Assembly: GCF_014694405.1 (NCBI RefSeq) | Contig: NZ_JAAUWV010000004.1 | Span: 1-64,000 of the forward strand | Direction of reading: 5' to 3' | DNA from: Pseudoalteromonas sp. S16_S37 | GTDB lineage: Bacteria > Pseudomonadota > Gammaproteobacteria > Enterobacterales > Alteromonadaceae | Length of the DNA stretch: 64,000 bases | In this document: piece by piece, positions 1 to 7,946 of the stretch | Position numbering within the stretch: the first letter of the stretch is position 1 | Layout of the letters: the number at the start of each line of letters is the position of its first letter | Position numbers and translations under genes: made by a program | The notes under the pieces: model-generated | What the model was told of the DNA's origin: nothing | Seen by the model: only the letters and a program-made list of their open reading frames with translations | Database searches by the model: none

Positions 1-273
1 GGCGATGAACCCAAACATACGGGAGTTAGTCTTGACGCACCTAACGACCGGTCTCCAGGTTTCAAAGCTCTTTACTCATGTGCTAAGCGAAATGGTCTTC
101 TCTATCTACAATTCCACGGTGCTGAACTAAAACACAACGGCACCGATTGGGGCGACGACCAAACCATTCCTATCGTTGATGGTGAAAATGTTAAAACTGA
201 CCTCAATGGCAACACCGTCAAAGTGTTCTGCCACCACACTCAATTCCCAATTGGCATCGCATACAACAACTAA
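1..273 (+). CDS. Phage tail fibre protein, C-terminal fragment (cut by window edge)
   Basis: The first 90 codons are open in frame 1 and stop at TAA 271-273; the start lies outside the window. The translation is clearly paralogous to the C-terminus of the 1,115-residue fibre at 8520-11867. Both share GDEPKH, GLLYLQF-GAEL, WGDDQ-IPI and DLNGNTVKVFCHHTQ. The fragment lacks about 75 residues that the other fibre carries between GAEL and WGDDQ. The fibre C-terminus is normally the distal, receptor-binding end, so this is probably a surface-recognition tip. A fibre-assembly gene follows 10 bases later, as it does after the other fibre. The family assignment rests on the internal paralogy and is firm; receptor binding is inferred. 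Confidence 0.85.
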   Translation, partial: GDEPKHTGVSLDAPNDRSPGFKALYSCAKRNGLLYLQFHGAELKHNGTDWGDDQTIPIVDGENVKTDLNGNTVKVFCHHTQFPIGIAYNN

Positions 274-282
274 GGCCCTGCT

Positions 283-987
283 ATGAACGAACAAATGAAT
301 GAACAAGCAAATGAACCAGTCACTGAGCAACAGGCTGTGATCACCTATAAAGATATACACACCAAAATTGCCCTGCGACACCCACAAGAGCAAATCACAC
401 AAGCGCTGCAACAGGCTATCGAACAAGAGCAATCGGCACACGAACAAGCACATGCACAATGGCTAGAAGCACTCCCAGTAATTCAAGCTGAAATTGAGCA
501 AGCACAGGCGCACAACGCAGCAAACCCAAACGATCAGGTAGATGTTCCAACACTACCGACTGAACCTGTAATTGACATAGCAAAACGTCGTGCGTGTTAT
601 GAAGTCAAAAGCGTAGAGGTAGATTTAGAGCTCACAACTGAAGCGCAAGACGAATATGTTGTTTATGACGATGACACACTAATTGCATACCATCACCCTA
701 AAACAATTGCTCATACTGACGAGCAAATCGCCAAAGTAAAACGCGAACGCTTTAAAGCTCAACGCGCCGCAAACGTTGCGGCTATCACCATTGAAGTTGA
801 CGATATGGTGTTTGATGGTGATGAGCTGAGTCAACAACGCATGGCGCGGGCTATTTTGCTTATGTCTGACGAAGACACTCAGCTTTGGGTGTTGGCTAAC
901 AACGAAGTGGCTGAGGTAAGCAAAGCGCAGCTCACACAGGCCTGTTTACTTGCAGCACAAAGGCAATCTGAACTTTGGGTAGCATAG
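283..987 (+). CDS. Tail fibre assembly protein (DUF4376-like C-terminus)
   Basis: A 234-residue acidic, Gln/Ala/Glu-rich protein. It is paralogous to the 258-residue product of 11877-12653: both have a central ALRHPQEQ motif, a helical Gln/Ala stretch, an AKVKRERFK-type basic segment, and a C-terminal region with GDELSQQRMARAI and LWVLANN...VSKAQL. That C-terminal region resembles the DUF4376 domain found in phage tail-fibre assembly proteins. The role would be as a chaperone for folding or trimerising the fibre encoded just upstream (gap 9 bases). The ATG at 283 is preceded by TAAGG. It ends module A; about 245 non-coding bases follow. Confidence 0.7.
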   Translation: MNEQMNEQANEPVTEQQAVITYKDIHTKIALRHPQEQITQALQQAIEQEQSAHEQAHAQWLEALPVIQAEIEQAQAHNAANPNDQVDVPTLPTEPVIDIAKRRACYEVKSVEVDLELTTEAQDEYVVYDDDTLIAYHHPKTIAHTDEQIAKVKRERFKAQRAANVAAITIEVDDMVFDGDELSQQRMARAILLMSDEDTQLWVLANNEVAEVSKAQLTQACLLAAQRQSELWVA

Positions 988-1071
988 TGGCTACGACCGC
1001 TTTTAAAAAGCTTCTACCATCATTCCACTTCTAATCAAGCAGCCACAAAGTGACTGCTTCACTTCTTTTTC

Positions 1072-1118
1072 AAAACGGTCAAACTTGACCGTTTTCTTTT
1101 CTAAATAATTGCTACTAT
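1072..1118 (+). promoter_or_regulatory. Candidate activator-dependent promoter: GGTCA-N4-TGACC palindrome plus TACTAT
   Basis: GGTCA at 1077-1081 and TGACC at 1086-1090 form a palindrome centred at 1083.5 (the perfect inverted repeat extends over 1072-1095). A -10-like TACTAT lies at 1113-1118. The centre-to-hexamer distance is 29.5 bases, identical to two other sites at 19056-19099 and 19408-19451. If the hexamer starts at -12, the palindrome centre falls at -41.5, the usual place for a class II activator. The palindrome could alternatively act as a short terminator hairpin for module A, since it is followed by a T-rich stretch. Confidence 0.5.
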
Positions 1119-1155
1119 TTCAGCAAATTGAAACAGTGGTCTTTCCCGTAACGAA

Positions 1156-1190
1156 ATGGGCATAGGGTTTTACTCTATGCCCATTTTTTG
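1156..1190 (+). terminator. Intrinsic terminator in the leader of module B
   Basis: A 10-base stem (1156-1165 pairing with 1175-1184), a 9-base loop and six Ts. It lies between the candidate promoter at 1072-1118 and the first gene of module B at 1233, so a transcript from that promoter would be terminated unless it is read through or antiterminated. The remainder of the 988-1232 gap shows no gene. Confidence 0.8.
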
Positions 1191-1232
1191 TTTGCGCGGT
1201 TTTGAATACTCATTAAAAAGCAGAGCCAAACT

Positions 1233-1937
1233 ATGAGCAATCCTTTTACCTTGGTGCATGCTGACGTGTGCCGAGCATCCACCAGTACTATTTTTATTGA
1301 TAGCATTGCAGCCGAGCCTGTCAACAATCCACTTACCCAAAACTTGCCTGTGTATGGTCGTGAGCAATATTTTGCTAACTCGCTCGTTCAGCCCCTTGTT
1401 CAACCCGTTTTGATCAAATTCACCTCATTTGGTAATACCAATTTAGGCAGTTTTGCGGGTGGTCATCAATTGGCTGAGTGGGTTCAGGTGGATAACTGCA
1501 TCGTGGTAAATGGTGAAGACTTAGCCTTGGTAAACCCCAATACAGATGATGAGAACTGGTTTAGCTTGGGCAATACCATCAGCGAGCACAGCCAAGTTAC
1601 CGCGCATATTATGATTGCCACCATCGGTGAAGGGGAGGAGTTTACCGCCATGCCGCAAATGGATGTGATAGCCACGCCCAACAAATTTACGCAAACCTTT
1701 CCCAAAGGGGTGATGGGCCGATACAACCATAATCATGTGCCCGATGGCAGCGATACCGCCTTTAAACTCACTCGACAAGCTCAGCCCGACGGGCCTGATT
1801 TTTGTGCGTATTTACAAGGCGAAAATTGGTTAGATACCACCAAGGCAATGAACTTAAACCTTGCCAACAACACCATTCAAAATGGGCAAGTTTTACAGCC
1901 TAACAACGTTGCCATTTATTTTTACCACGGTGAATAA
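1233..1937 (+). CDS. Fibre-like tail protein of unknown role
   Basis: A 234-residue protein with no signal peptide or membrane segment. Its middle carries TFPKGVMGRYN..VPDG, which matches the TFPNGVVGQW...PDN segment of the large fibre at 8520-11867. A preceding VNGEDLA segment resembles VNGEQM in the same fibre. This suggests it shares a fibre domain and is a minor fibre, tip or spike protein rather than a baseplate subunit. It is the first gene after the leader terminator and lies 16 bases upstream of gpJ1, an unusual position since P2 has gpW before gpJ. The ATG at 1233 has only a weak upstream purine run. Function is inferred from a short motif match only. Confidence 0.5.
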   Translation: MSNPFTLVHADVCRASTSTIFIDSIAAEPVNNPLTQNLPVYGREQYFANSLVQPLVQPVLIKFTSFGNTNLGSFAGGHQLAEWVQVDNCIVVNGEDLALVNPNTDDENWFSLGNTISEHSQVTAHIMIATIGEGEEFTAMPQMDVIATPNKFTQTFPKGVMGRYNHNHVPDGSDTAFKLTRQAQPDGPDFCAYLQGENWLDTTKAMNLNLANNTIQNGQVLQPNNVAIYFYHGE

Positions 1938-1953
1938 AAGGACTTAACAAGCC

Positions 1954-2859
1954 ATGTCAAAATCTCAACTCATTGATTTATCAAAGTTGCCGCCGCCTAA
2001 TGTGTTAGAACAGTTAGACTACGAGCAACTGCTTAAAGAGTTAAAAAACAATTTATTAGCGCAAAATCCAGCGCTTGAGCAAACTTTGGGGCTTGAATCT
2101 GAGCCACTTACGCAACTGCTCAACACCTATGCGTATCAAGCCATGTTACTGCGTGCACGGGTGAACGATGCCGCTAAATCGACCATGCTCAGCAGCGCAA
2201 CAGGGGCAGACTTAGACCAAATAGCCAGCAAATACGCGGTTGCACGCCAGCAAAATGAAAGCGACACCCGCCTGCGCGAGCGCGTGCAACTGGCGTTTCA
2301 TAGCCTAAATACCGCAGGCACCGGTAAAAGCTACCGCTATCATACTTTGAGCGCTGATGAACGGGTAAAAGATGTGCATGTTGCCAGCCCATCGCCGTGC
2401 CATGTTGTGCTTACAGTGTTAAGTAACGAGTCACAAAATGGCTTGCCATCAAGCGATCTGATGAACACCTTACACGAAGCTTTTGGACTGCAAGCAGGCT
2501 CACCCGAACGTGTCTCTCATGCGTTAGAGACACAAAAAATTCGCCCCATTGGCGACCGTGTAGAGATAGTGCCACCAAAAATAAAGCCATATACGCTAAA
2601 TGCCCACATCAAGCTAGAGAAAGGCCCGGGGAACACCCATGTCAAAGAGCAAGTACTTGAAAAAGCCGCGCACTTTATTGCTAAACAAAATGGCCTTGGA
2701 CAAAGCATCAAACGCTCGGCACTGTTTGCTGTGTTGCATCAACAAGGGGTTGAAGAAGTTGAGCTTATTGAGCCAAATAGCAACATTGTTGTAGCGCAAG
2801 ATGAAGTTGCTTGGTGTGAAAACGGCTTAGATAAAATCACCTTTGAGGTTGTGGCATGA
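1954..2859 (+). CDS. J: Baseplate wedge protein gpJ, copy 1
   Basis: 301 residues, almost exactly P2 gpJ length (about 302). The family pattern is clear: an N-terminal DLSKLPPPN start, the ESEPLTQLLNTYAYQ...LRARVN helix, then SSATGADLDQIASKYAVAR and a C-terminal half with KIRPIGDRV. gpJ forms the wedge of the contractile-tail baseplate together with gpI and gpW. It is a close paralogue of the 19575-20465 product (shared LNTAG, LSAD-RVKDV, SDLMNTLH) and a more distant one of 6031-6936. AAAGGA lies before the ATG at 1954. The stop overlaps the gpI1 start (ATGA), implying translational coupling. Confidence 0.93.
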   Translation: MSKSQLIDLSKLPPPNVLEQLDYEQLLKELKNNLLAQNPALEQTLGLESEPLTQLLNTYAYQAMLLRARVNDAAKSTMLSSATGADLDQIASKYAVARQQNESDTRLRERVQLAFHSLNTAGTGKSYRYHTLSADERVKDVHVASPSPCHVVLTVLSNESQNGLPSSDLMNTLHEAFGLQAGSPERVSHALETQKIRPIGDRVEIVPPKIKPYTLNAHIKLEKGPGNTHVKEQVLEKAAHFIAKQNGLGQSIKRSALFAVLHQQGVEEVELIEPNSNIVVAQDEVAWCENGLDKITFEVVA

Positions 2860-3527
2860 GTCAGTTGCACAATGGCACACAACTGCAAGGCGAACTACAA
2901 GAATTAGCCCAAGATCTTCTACAGCCAATTTGTGATGGCACAGACTTTATTACCACATTGTGGGATGCACAAAGTTGTCCAACGTCTTTGCTACCTTGGC
3001 TTGCTTGGAGCCAAGGTGTAACGCAATGGGATGAAAGTTGGAGTGATGCAACCAAGCGTTTGGTTGTCTCGCAAAGTTATGAGCAGCACAAACATTTAGG
3101 CACGCGCTTTGCCATTATTAATGGCCTTACCCCGTTTGGTTATAAAACAAACCTAAAAGAGTGGTTTGAAAAAACACCGCAAGGCGTTGCGGGGACGTTT
3201 TCGGTTGATGTGTCGGTGACCGACAAAGGCATAGATCAAGAGGTGATAGAGCAGATCTATGCCACCATCACCCATACCAAGCGCGAAAGTGTGCAGTTTG
3301 ATTTATCGGTGAGCTTGCTCAGTGAGACAGAATTGGCCTTTGCCAGTGCTGCCACATCGGGCATTACTGCCACCGTATATCCCTATTATGCCAGCGAAAT
3401 TAGCAGTGAGTCGTCGTTGCGTGTTGCGCTTGTTAACCAATCTTTTAATCAAATCAAAGTATATCCTCGGAGTAGTTATGTCTCAGCCTCAATACTGGAC
3501 CATGCTGACCCCAGCTGGTCGAGCTAA
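2856..3527 (+). CDS. I: Tail protein gpI, copy 1
   Basis: 223 residues, somewhat longer than P2 gpI (about 176). The N-terminal two-thirds carry the gpI pattern CPTSLLPWLAWSQGV...W followed by KRLVVSQSYEQHKHLGTRFA. The C-terminal extension (about residues 155-223) contains one SGITATVYPYY unit, related to the longer repeat array in gpI3. gpI sits in the baseplate wedge and helps attach the fibre. It starts inside the gpJ1 stop codon, and its last 50 bases overlap the next gene, whose ATG is at 3478. This unusually long overlap implies that the gpI tail was fitted onto, or truncated by, the incoming fibre gene. Confidence 0.9.
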   Translation: MSQLHNGTQLQGELQELAQDLLQPICDGTDFITTLWDAQSCPTSLLPWLAWSQGVTQWDESWSDATKRLVVSQSYEQHKHLGTRFAIINGLTPFGYKTNLKEWFEKTPQGVAGTFSVDVSVTDKGIDQEVIEQIYATITHTKRESVQFDLSVSLLSETELAFASAATSGITATVYPYYASEISSESSLRVALVNQSFNQIKVYPRSSYVSASILDHADPSWSS

Positions 3528-4023
3528 AATTGCCAACGCCATTGGCACGGGCCAAAAAATCAATTTAACCAAATTTGCCGTAGGCGATGGCCTAATTCAC
3601 CCAGATGCGCAAGGCCTTACTAATGAGCGCTTTAGGGGGCTAATCAATAGCTCTAAAACCCTCGATGAAAGCCCTTCAATGCTCGAAATTATAGGGGTAG
3701 TACCATCAACTGAAGGCGGCTTTTATGTTCGCGAAGCGGCCTTTTATACCGAAGATGATGTGGCGTTTGCCATTGTTAAATATCCAGAAACATACAAACC
3801 TAATATTGCCGACAACGCCAGCGCCGAGCTTGGCATAAAAGCGGTGATCGATGTGGTTCAGGCTAATGCGGTAAATTTAAAAATTGACCCATCTATGGTG
3901 TACGCCACGCAAGAACATGTCGCCAATGAAATCAACAAATTTATGGGCCTGCTATCACTTGATGGCGGTGCTTTTTCAGATTCTTATCCTAATGCAACTA
4001 GCCTAGATGGAGGCACTTTATAA
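3478..4023 (+). CDS. Tail-fibre adaptor (gpH N-terminal domain type), module B
   Basis: The ATG at 3478 was chosen over an upstream in-frame start because CGGAG precedes it and because the family begins with an LTPAGRAKIANAI-type motif, here at residues 8-20. The 181-residue product then has NLTKFAVGDG and a central segment ending in VREAAFYTEDD, the pattern of the P2 gpH-type N-domain (DUF3751-like) that docks fibres to gpI. Equivalent adaptors occur at 7947, 12995 and 21407. Only a short tail follows, ending LDGGTL, so the distal fibre parts are supplied by separate genes downstream. It overlaps gpI1 by 50 bases and the next gene by one base. Confidence 0.75.
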   Translation: MSQPQYWTMLTPAGRAKIANAIGTGQKINLTKFAVGDGLIHPDAQGLTNERFRGLINSSKTLDESPSMLEIIGVVPSTEGGFYVREAAFYTEDDVAFAIVKYPETYKPNIADNASAELGIKAVIDVVQANAVNLKIDPSMVYATQEHVANEINKFMGLLSLDGGAFSDSYPNATSLDGGTL

Positions 4024-4688
4024 TGGCAAACAAATTACAATTTAGACGCGGCCCAGCAGCCAACAGAACCAACGTAACCCCAGCAAGCGGTGAACCAATT
4101 TGGCTTACCGATAGCAAAAAACTGTTTGTAGGTGACGGCCAAACCCCGGGTGGTATTGACATTTTTGGCACCCTTGGCAGCGCCATTTATAAAGATGCTG
4201 GTACAGGCGCAAATCAAGTATTAACCCTTGATGGCAGCGGTAAAATTCCAGAGGGCGTGCTACCAAGTTTAGCCATTGGCCAGCCGTTTGAAGTGGCAAA
4301 CCAAGCCGCCATGCTTGCGCTAACGGCACAGCCGGGCGATTTGGCAATTCGTACTGACGAGAACAAGTCGTATGTGCTAAAAGCGAACCCAGCCAACGTG
4401 CTATCGAACTGGATTTTACTCAGAACGCCAACCGATAACGTTTTATCTGTAAATGGCAAAACGGGCGCGGTAACAATCAATAAAAGCGATGTAGGTTTAA
4501 GTAACGTTACCAATGAATCTAAAGCACAGTTATTTACCTCACCAAACTTTACAGGCAACCCAAAAGCACCCACTCGCGCGTTGTCTGACGACAGCACCCA
4601 TATTGCCAACACCGCATGGGTAAAAGATTGGGTTAATTCATTAGGCTTAGCGGTTGAGGACGGCGACATTGACGGAGGCACATTTTAA
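4023..4688 (+). CDS. Tail fibre protein with Mtd-type N-terminal domain, first copy
   Basis: 221 residues. The start LQFRRGPAANRTN..ASGEPIWL and LFVGDGQTPGG fit the small N-terminal domain of the phage major tropism determinant and many fibre proteins (RRGT...GE...GDG pattern). The central part has VNGKTGAVTI and SDVGLSNVTN, a repeat typical of phage fibre shafts, followed by a helical NTAWVKDWVNS segment. It ends DGGTF, like the DGGTL of the preceding adaptor. Likely role: a trimeric fibre subunit. It begins in the overlapping stop/start TAATG and ends the same way. Its first 47 codons are duplicated in the next gene. Confidence 0.75.
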   Translation: MANKLQFRRGPAANRTNVTPASGEPIWLTDSKKLFVGDGQTPGGIDIFGTLGSAIYKDAGTGANQVLTLDGSGKIPEGVLPSLAIGQPFEVANQAAMLALTAQPGDLAIRTDENKSYVLKANPANVLSNWILLRTPTDNVLSVNGKTGAVTINKSDVGLSNVTNESKAQLFTSPNFTGNPKAPTRALSDDSTHIANTAWVKDWVNSLGLAVEDGDIDGGTF

Positions 4689-5119
4689 TGGGTCGAAAGA
4701 TTCAATTTAGACGCGGACCCGAGGCAGAACGGTTACAAACCGTTCTCGCCAACGGCGAGCCGGGATGGTCTCCAGAGGCTGAGCAGTTGTTTATTGGTGA
4801 TGGGCAAACCTTAGGCGGCGTGCCTGTTGAAATGGGCAAGTTCACACTGGTTGACCAACCGACATTGGCCACAGCAGGTGGACGTTATTTGTTTACCTCA
4901 GTAACCACATTGCAGTTGCCGACCTCAGCCATTGAGGGAGCGGTTGTCTCTGTCATGCTTGGTAGAAACTGTGGTGCAACAAGAGAAAATCCGGTCAGAG
5001 TGTTAGCGCCGCAAGGTCAGTCAATTTATAAAAAAGACGTTGCAGGTACTGAGTATCAAATGACCAAAACGAGTGTGCAGCGTAGTTTAATCTATTTGAA
5101 TGGAGAGTGGTATTTATGA
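4688..5119 (+). CDS. Small tail protein with Mtd-type N-terminal domain, second copy
   Basis: 143 residues starting with IQFRRGPEAERLQ..ANGEPGW and LFIGDGQTLGG, a second copy of the domain that opens the preceding gene. The rest is predicted beta-rich with PTSAIEGAVVSVMLGR and has no recognised domain. Tandem Mtd-N genes suggest that a fibre gene duplicated and its distal part diverged. A reverse transcriptase or variable/template repeat, which accompanies Mtd in diversity-generating retroelements, is not seen. The start overlaps the stop of the gene before (TAATG). Confidence 0.65.
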   Translation: MGRKIQFRRGPEAERLQTVLANGEPGWSPEAEQLFIGDGQTLGGVPVEMGKFTLVDQPTLATAGGRYLFTSVTTLQLPTSAIEGAVVSVMLGRNCGATRENPVRVLAPQGQSIYKKDVAGTEYQMTKTSVQRSLIYLNGEWYL

Positions 5120-5994
5120 TCCATAATGATTTCGAAAGTACCGCAGGTTCTTTACCTGTAAATAGTGTAATAGCAATGCAGCTACCTGAAACTGAAATAA
5201 AATACCATGCGCCTGATGGCTCGGTATGGCTGCGTTCGGGGCATTGTGAATTAGATTTTGCGCAGTATCCAGATGCTAGTCGTCATTTATATCTACCAGC
5301 TGCTGTAATGTCAGGTGCACCTTCTGGAGATTTGTCGTTAACATATGCAAGCGGCTATATATTTTTTGCAGCTCAAAACAACAAAATAGTTTATCGCGTT
5401 GACGAAAATTTTGAAGGTGAAATTGAGAGTTTTGATGTAAGTGCACACGTAGCGTATGTTACGGCGTTAACGTTTGATGGTACACATATACTCATCTACG
5501 ACTACAATAATGCGAATATTCATCGATTCACAACCAATCTAGAGCATATTAGTCAATTTCGCTTTTCTCAGAATTTTGGCTGCCGTGACTTTACCTATGA
5601 TGGTGAGTTTATTTGGGTATTATCAGCCTCGCAAACGGGTAATCAACTGTCACTGACATCCTACACAAAAACAGGTCAATATATGTCAACAATTCCAAAT
5701 ATTGATATATATGCTAGTGGGTTGGCCTATCACGAAGGTGGCTTTTACATTTCAATTCACAACCACTCAGACATTAAAAAATACGACAAATTGGGCGCTA
5801 TTGTTCCAGGAGAGTCAATCAAACCAAAAATCTATTCTTCGGGACAGTTTCGAGGATTGGCAAGCAATGGTAATGGTGGTGTATATGTCTCACGCTATGG
5901 TGACGGTAAAATTACGCTATTTAAAAAAGGCATTGGCACGATTCAAGCGCAAGAGTCAAATACAGAGCTTCCATATTACATGAGAATTAAATAG
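5116..5994 (+). CDS. Beta-propeller-like tail protein, possible receptor-binding protein
   Basis: The ATG at 5116 follows GGAGAG at good spacing and overlaps the previous stop (ATGA), so it is preferred over the GTG at 5107; the product is 292 residues. From about residue 65 it shows repeated blade-like units of about 45 residues with aromatic/Gly turns (FDGTHILIYDYNN, YDGEFIWVLSAS, YHEGGFYISIHN, NGNGGVYVSRYGDG). This resembles NHL/WD-type propellers. As the last gene of module B, in the position of a distal fibre, it is a candidate surface-binding tip. It is more AT-rich than the J and I genes, suggesting separate acquisition. The fold is inferred by eye. Confidence 0.5.
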   Translation: MIHNDFESTAGSLPVNSVIAMQLPETEIKYHAPDGSVWLRSGHCELDFAQYPDASRHLYLPAAVMSGAPSGDLSLTYASGYIFFAAQNNKIVYRVDENFEGEIESFDVSAHVAYVTALTFDGTHILIYDYNNANIHRFTTNLEHISQFRFSQNFGCRDFTYDGEFIWVLSASQTGNQLSLTSYTKTGQYMSTIPNIDIYASGLAYHEGGFYISIHNHSDIKKYDKLGAIVPGESIKPKIYSSGQFRGLASNGNGGVYVSRYGDGKITLFKKGIGTIQAQESNTELPYYMRIK

Positions 5995-6030
5995 TTCGCT
6001 TTTCGCCAAAAAATTCAAGGAGCCTAATCG

Positions 6031-6936
6031 ATGACCAGTTATATCGATTTAAGCAAACTCCCTGATCCCAACATTATCGAATCACTCTCATTTGAAGCCA
6101 TCTATAAAGCGCGTAAGGCGCGCTTTATAGAGCTTGCGCCAGACTATGCGCAGGCGCTTGAACTTGAGAGTGACCCGTTAACTGTGTGGCTTCAGGTAGA
6201 AAGCTATCAAGAACTATTACTGCGCCAGCGCATTAACCAAGCGGCGCAGTCAAATTTATTGGCCTTTGCCAAAGGCGCTGATTTAGAGCACCTCGGTGCC
6301 TTTTATGGCGTTGAGCGAGTGGCCGATGAGCAAGATGACGATTATCGTCAACGTATTCGTAACAATACCATTGCATCAAGCACCGCAGGCAGTGCCGAGC
6401 ACTATCGTAATCATGCTATTAATGCCGCACCTAACGAGATTGCCGATGTATCGGTAACCAATATACGAGACGGTAAAGTGATCCGCGGTAGTGTGATTGT
6501 AACCGTGTTAGCAAAAGAGGCATTGGATAGCCATACCTTAGGCATCAAGAACGAACCACAACCAGCAGATGCACCGCCAAGCAAAACCACGGTTGAACGT
6601 GTCAAAGACAAAGTGTTGGATGATAGCGTTAAAATGCTCACCGATTCGGTAACAGTGCAACCCGCTGATATGAAAGTAGTTGATATTGAAGCGGATATCT
6701 ATTTACAGCCCAATACCTCTAGCGATGTGTTTAATGAGCTAGAGCCGCTGCTGCGCAACGCGTGGCGCGATGAGGCAAAACTAGATTGGGATTTAGCACC
6801 GAGTTGGATAAGCGCGCAACTGCACAAAAGCGGGGTGAGTCAGGTTGAAATTAAAAAGCCCAATGGCTTAATTAACATCACGCCAGAGCAATGTGCCGTA
6901 CCGGGCAATATTAAACTCACACTTTGCGTGAGGTAA
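6031..6936 (+). CDS. J: Baseplate wedge protein gpJ, copy 2
   Basis: 301 residues with the same gpJ start (YIDLSKLPDPN), the ELESDPLTVWLQVESYQE helix, KGADLEHLGAFYGVER, and a STAGSAEHYRNHAI core. It diverges from J1 and J3: it has an inserted segment around residues 150-190 (LGIKNEPQPADAPP) and another C-terminus, so it is not a recent duplicate. It belongs to the baseplate wedge family. The ATG at 6031 follows AAGGAG. Only 36 bases separate it from module B and no promoter or terminator is evident there, so modules B and C are probably one transcript. Confidence 0.9.
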   Translation: MTSYIDLSKLPDPNIIESLSFEAIYKARKARFIELAPDYAQALELESDPLTVWLQVESYQELLLRQRINQAAQSNLLAFAKGADLEHLGAFYGVERVADEQDDDYRQRIRNNTIASSTAGSAEHYRNHAINAAPNEIADVSVTNIRDGKVIRGSVIVTVLAKEALDSHTLGIKNEPQPADAPPSKTTVERVKDKVLDDSVKMLTDSVTVQPADMKVVDIEADIYLQPNTSSDVFNELEPLLRNAWRDEAKLDWDLAPSWISAQLHKSGVSQVEIKKPNGLINITPEQCAVPGNIKLTLCVR

Positions 6937-6938
6937 CA

Positions 6939-7877
6939 ATGCAACAACTTTTACCCCCTAATCATAGCCCGCTGCAGCTCAAAGGCTTGCAAAGCCAAGA
7001 TCAAACAACCCTGTTTGATGGCGCAATTGCTAATCTAACCAACATGAAGGCCAATCCGCACGATGCGCAACTTATGTGGCTAGTGTGGGAGTATGGGTTA
7101 GAAAGCATTTTGCCCTACAGCCAAGATGTGCGCAAAACTCTTAAAGACGGGCTGGCATGGCAACGTATTCGAGGCACGCCAAAAAGTTTAACCACGGCAC
7201 TTGGTTGGCTTGAGCTAAACGATGCACAGATAGAAAACACCCCACCGGGGCAGCATTATTATACCTATCAAATTGAAGCAGGCACTGTGCCCGGTGACGA
7301 GCGCTTAACCAAGGTGGTTAATCTGGCACAGCTATCGGCACCGGTGAGCAGCGAACTGACTCGCGTATATCATGGCTATGACATTCGCAAGCAAACGCTA
7401 TCAAGCCAAGGCTGTGGGTTTGGTCATGTGCTCAGTGATTACTCTGGTGTGATGTTTAAGCATCAAGGCAAAGGTTTAGTTAAGGCCAGTTTTGGCCGCA
7501 CACAAAAGCACTTTGTTGATGCAAGCGTTGAGCAAATTAGCTTTGCCCACCAGCGCAAACGCAGTCAAATAAGTGAGCATTTAGATGTTCAAGAGACAGG
7601 TCGCTACTGCTTAACCACCAACCAGCCATCGCATCTGCCTAACATCATTGTGCGGAGTCGTTTATTTAGTCAACAACGTACCCTTGCACAACGGGTGTGG
7701 TTAGGTCCATGGCATGACCGTTGGCAAAACGCCAATTGGCAATCACAGCAATTATGTAGCGTGCAAATGAACTATAAGCGCATCACTAATGTGGCACCAT
7801 TAAGCTTCTCGGGCGCAAGCACCGGGCGAATGAACTACGGCACATTAAACCTGATTGCAACCCTGCCAAACGGTTAG
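6939..7877 (+). CDS. Tail protein gpI-like, copy 2
   Basis: The ATG at 6939 has GAGG just upstream and is preferred over the in-frame TTG at 6924; the product is 312 residues. It is placed immediately after J2, as gpI always follows gpJ, and has a gpI-like core: LMWLVWEYGLESILPYS, then LKDGLAWQRIRGTPKSL..ALGWL. That RGTP motif matches the conserved H..KGT turn of gpI. The C-terminal 150 residues, including repeated RSRLFSQQRTLAQRVWLGPW-type segments, have no counterpart in I1 or I3. It would link the wedge to the module C fibre. The gpI assignment is by position and a partial motif. Confidence 0.7.
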   Translation: MQQLLPPNHSPLQLKGLQSQDQTTLFDGAIANLTNMKANPHDAQLMWLVWEYGLESILPYSQDVRKTLKDGLAWQRIRGTPKSLTTALGWLELNDAQIENTPPGQHYYTYQIEAGTVPGDERLTKVVNLAQLSAPVSSELTRVYHGYDIRKQTLSSQGCGFGHVLSDYSGVMFKHQGKGLVKASFGRTQKHFVDASVEQISFAHQRKRSQISEHLDVQETGRYCLTTNQPSHLPNIIVRSRLFSQQRTLAQRVWLGPWHDRWQNANWQSQQLCSVQMNYKRITNVAPLSFSGASTGRMNYGTLNLIATLPNG

Positions 7878-7946
7878 GCAAGCCATTTTCTTTGGCGCAT
7901 TCGCGCTTTCATATTTTGTTTTTAGTAAAATCAATCGGAAACCAAC

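Noticed and set aside
4023..5119. Diversity-generating retroelement, suggested by the Mtd-type domain
   Set aside because: No reverse transcriptase gene and no variable/template repeat pair is visible in the window.
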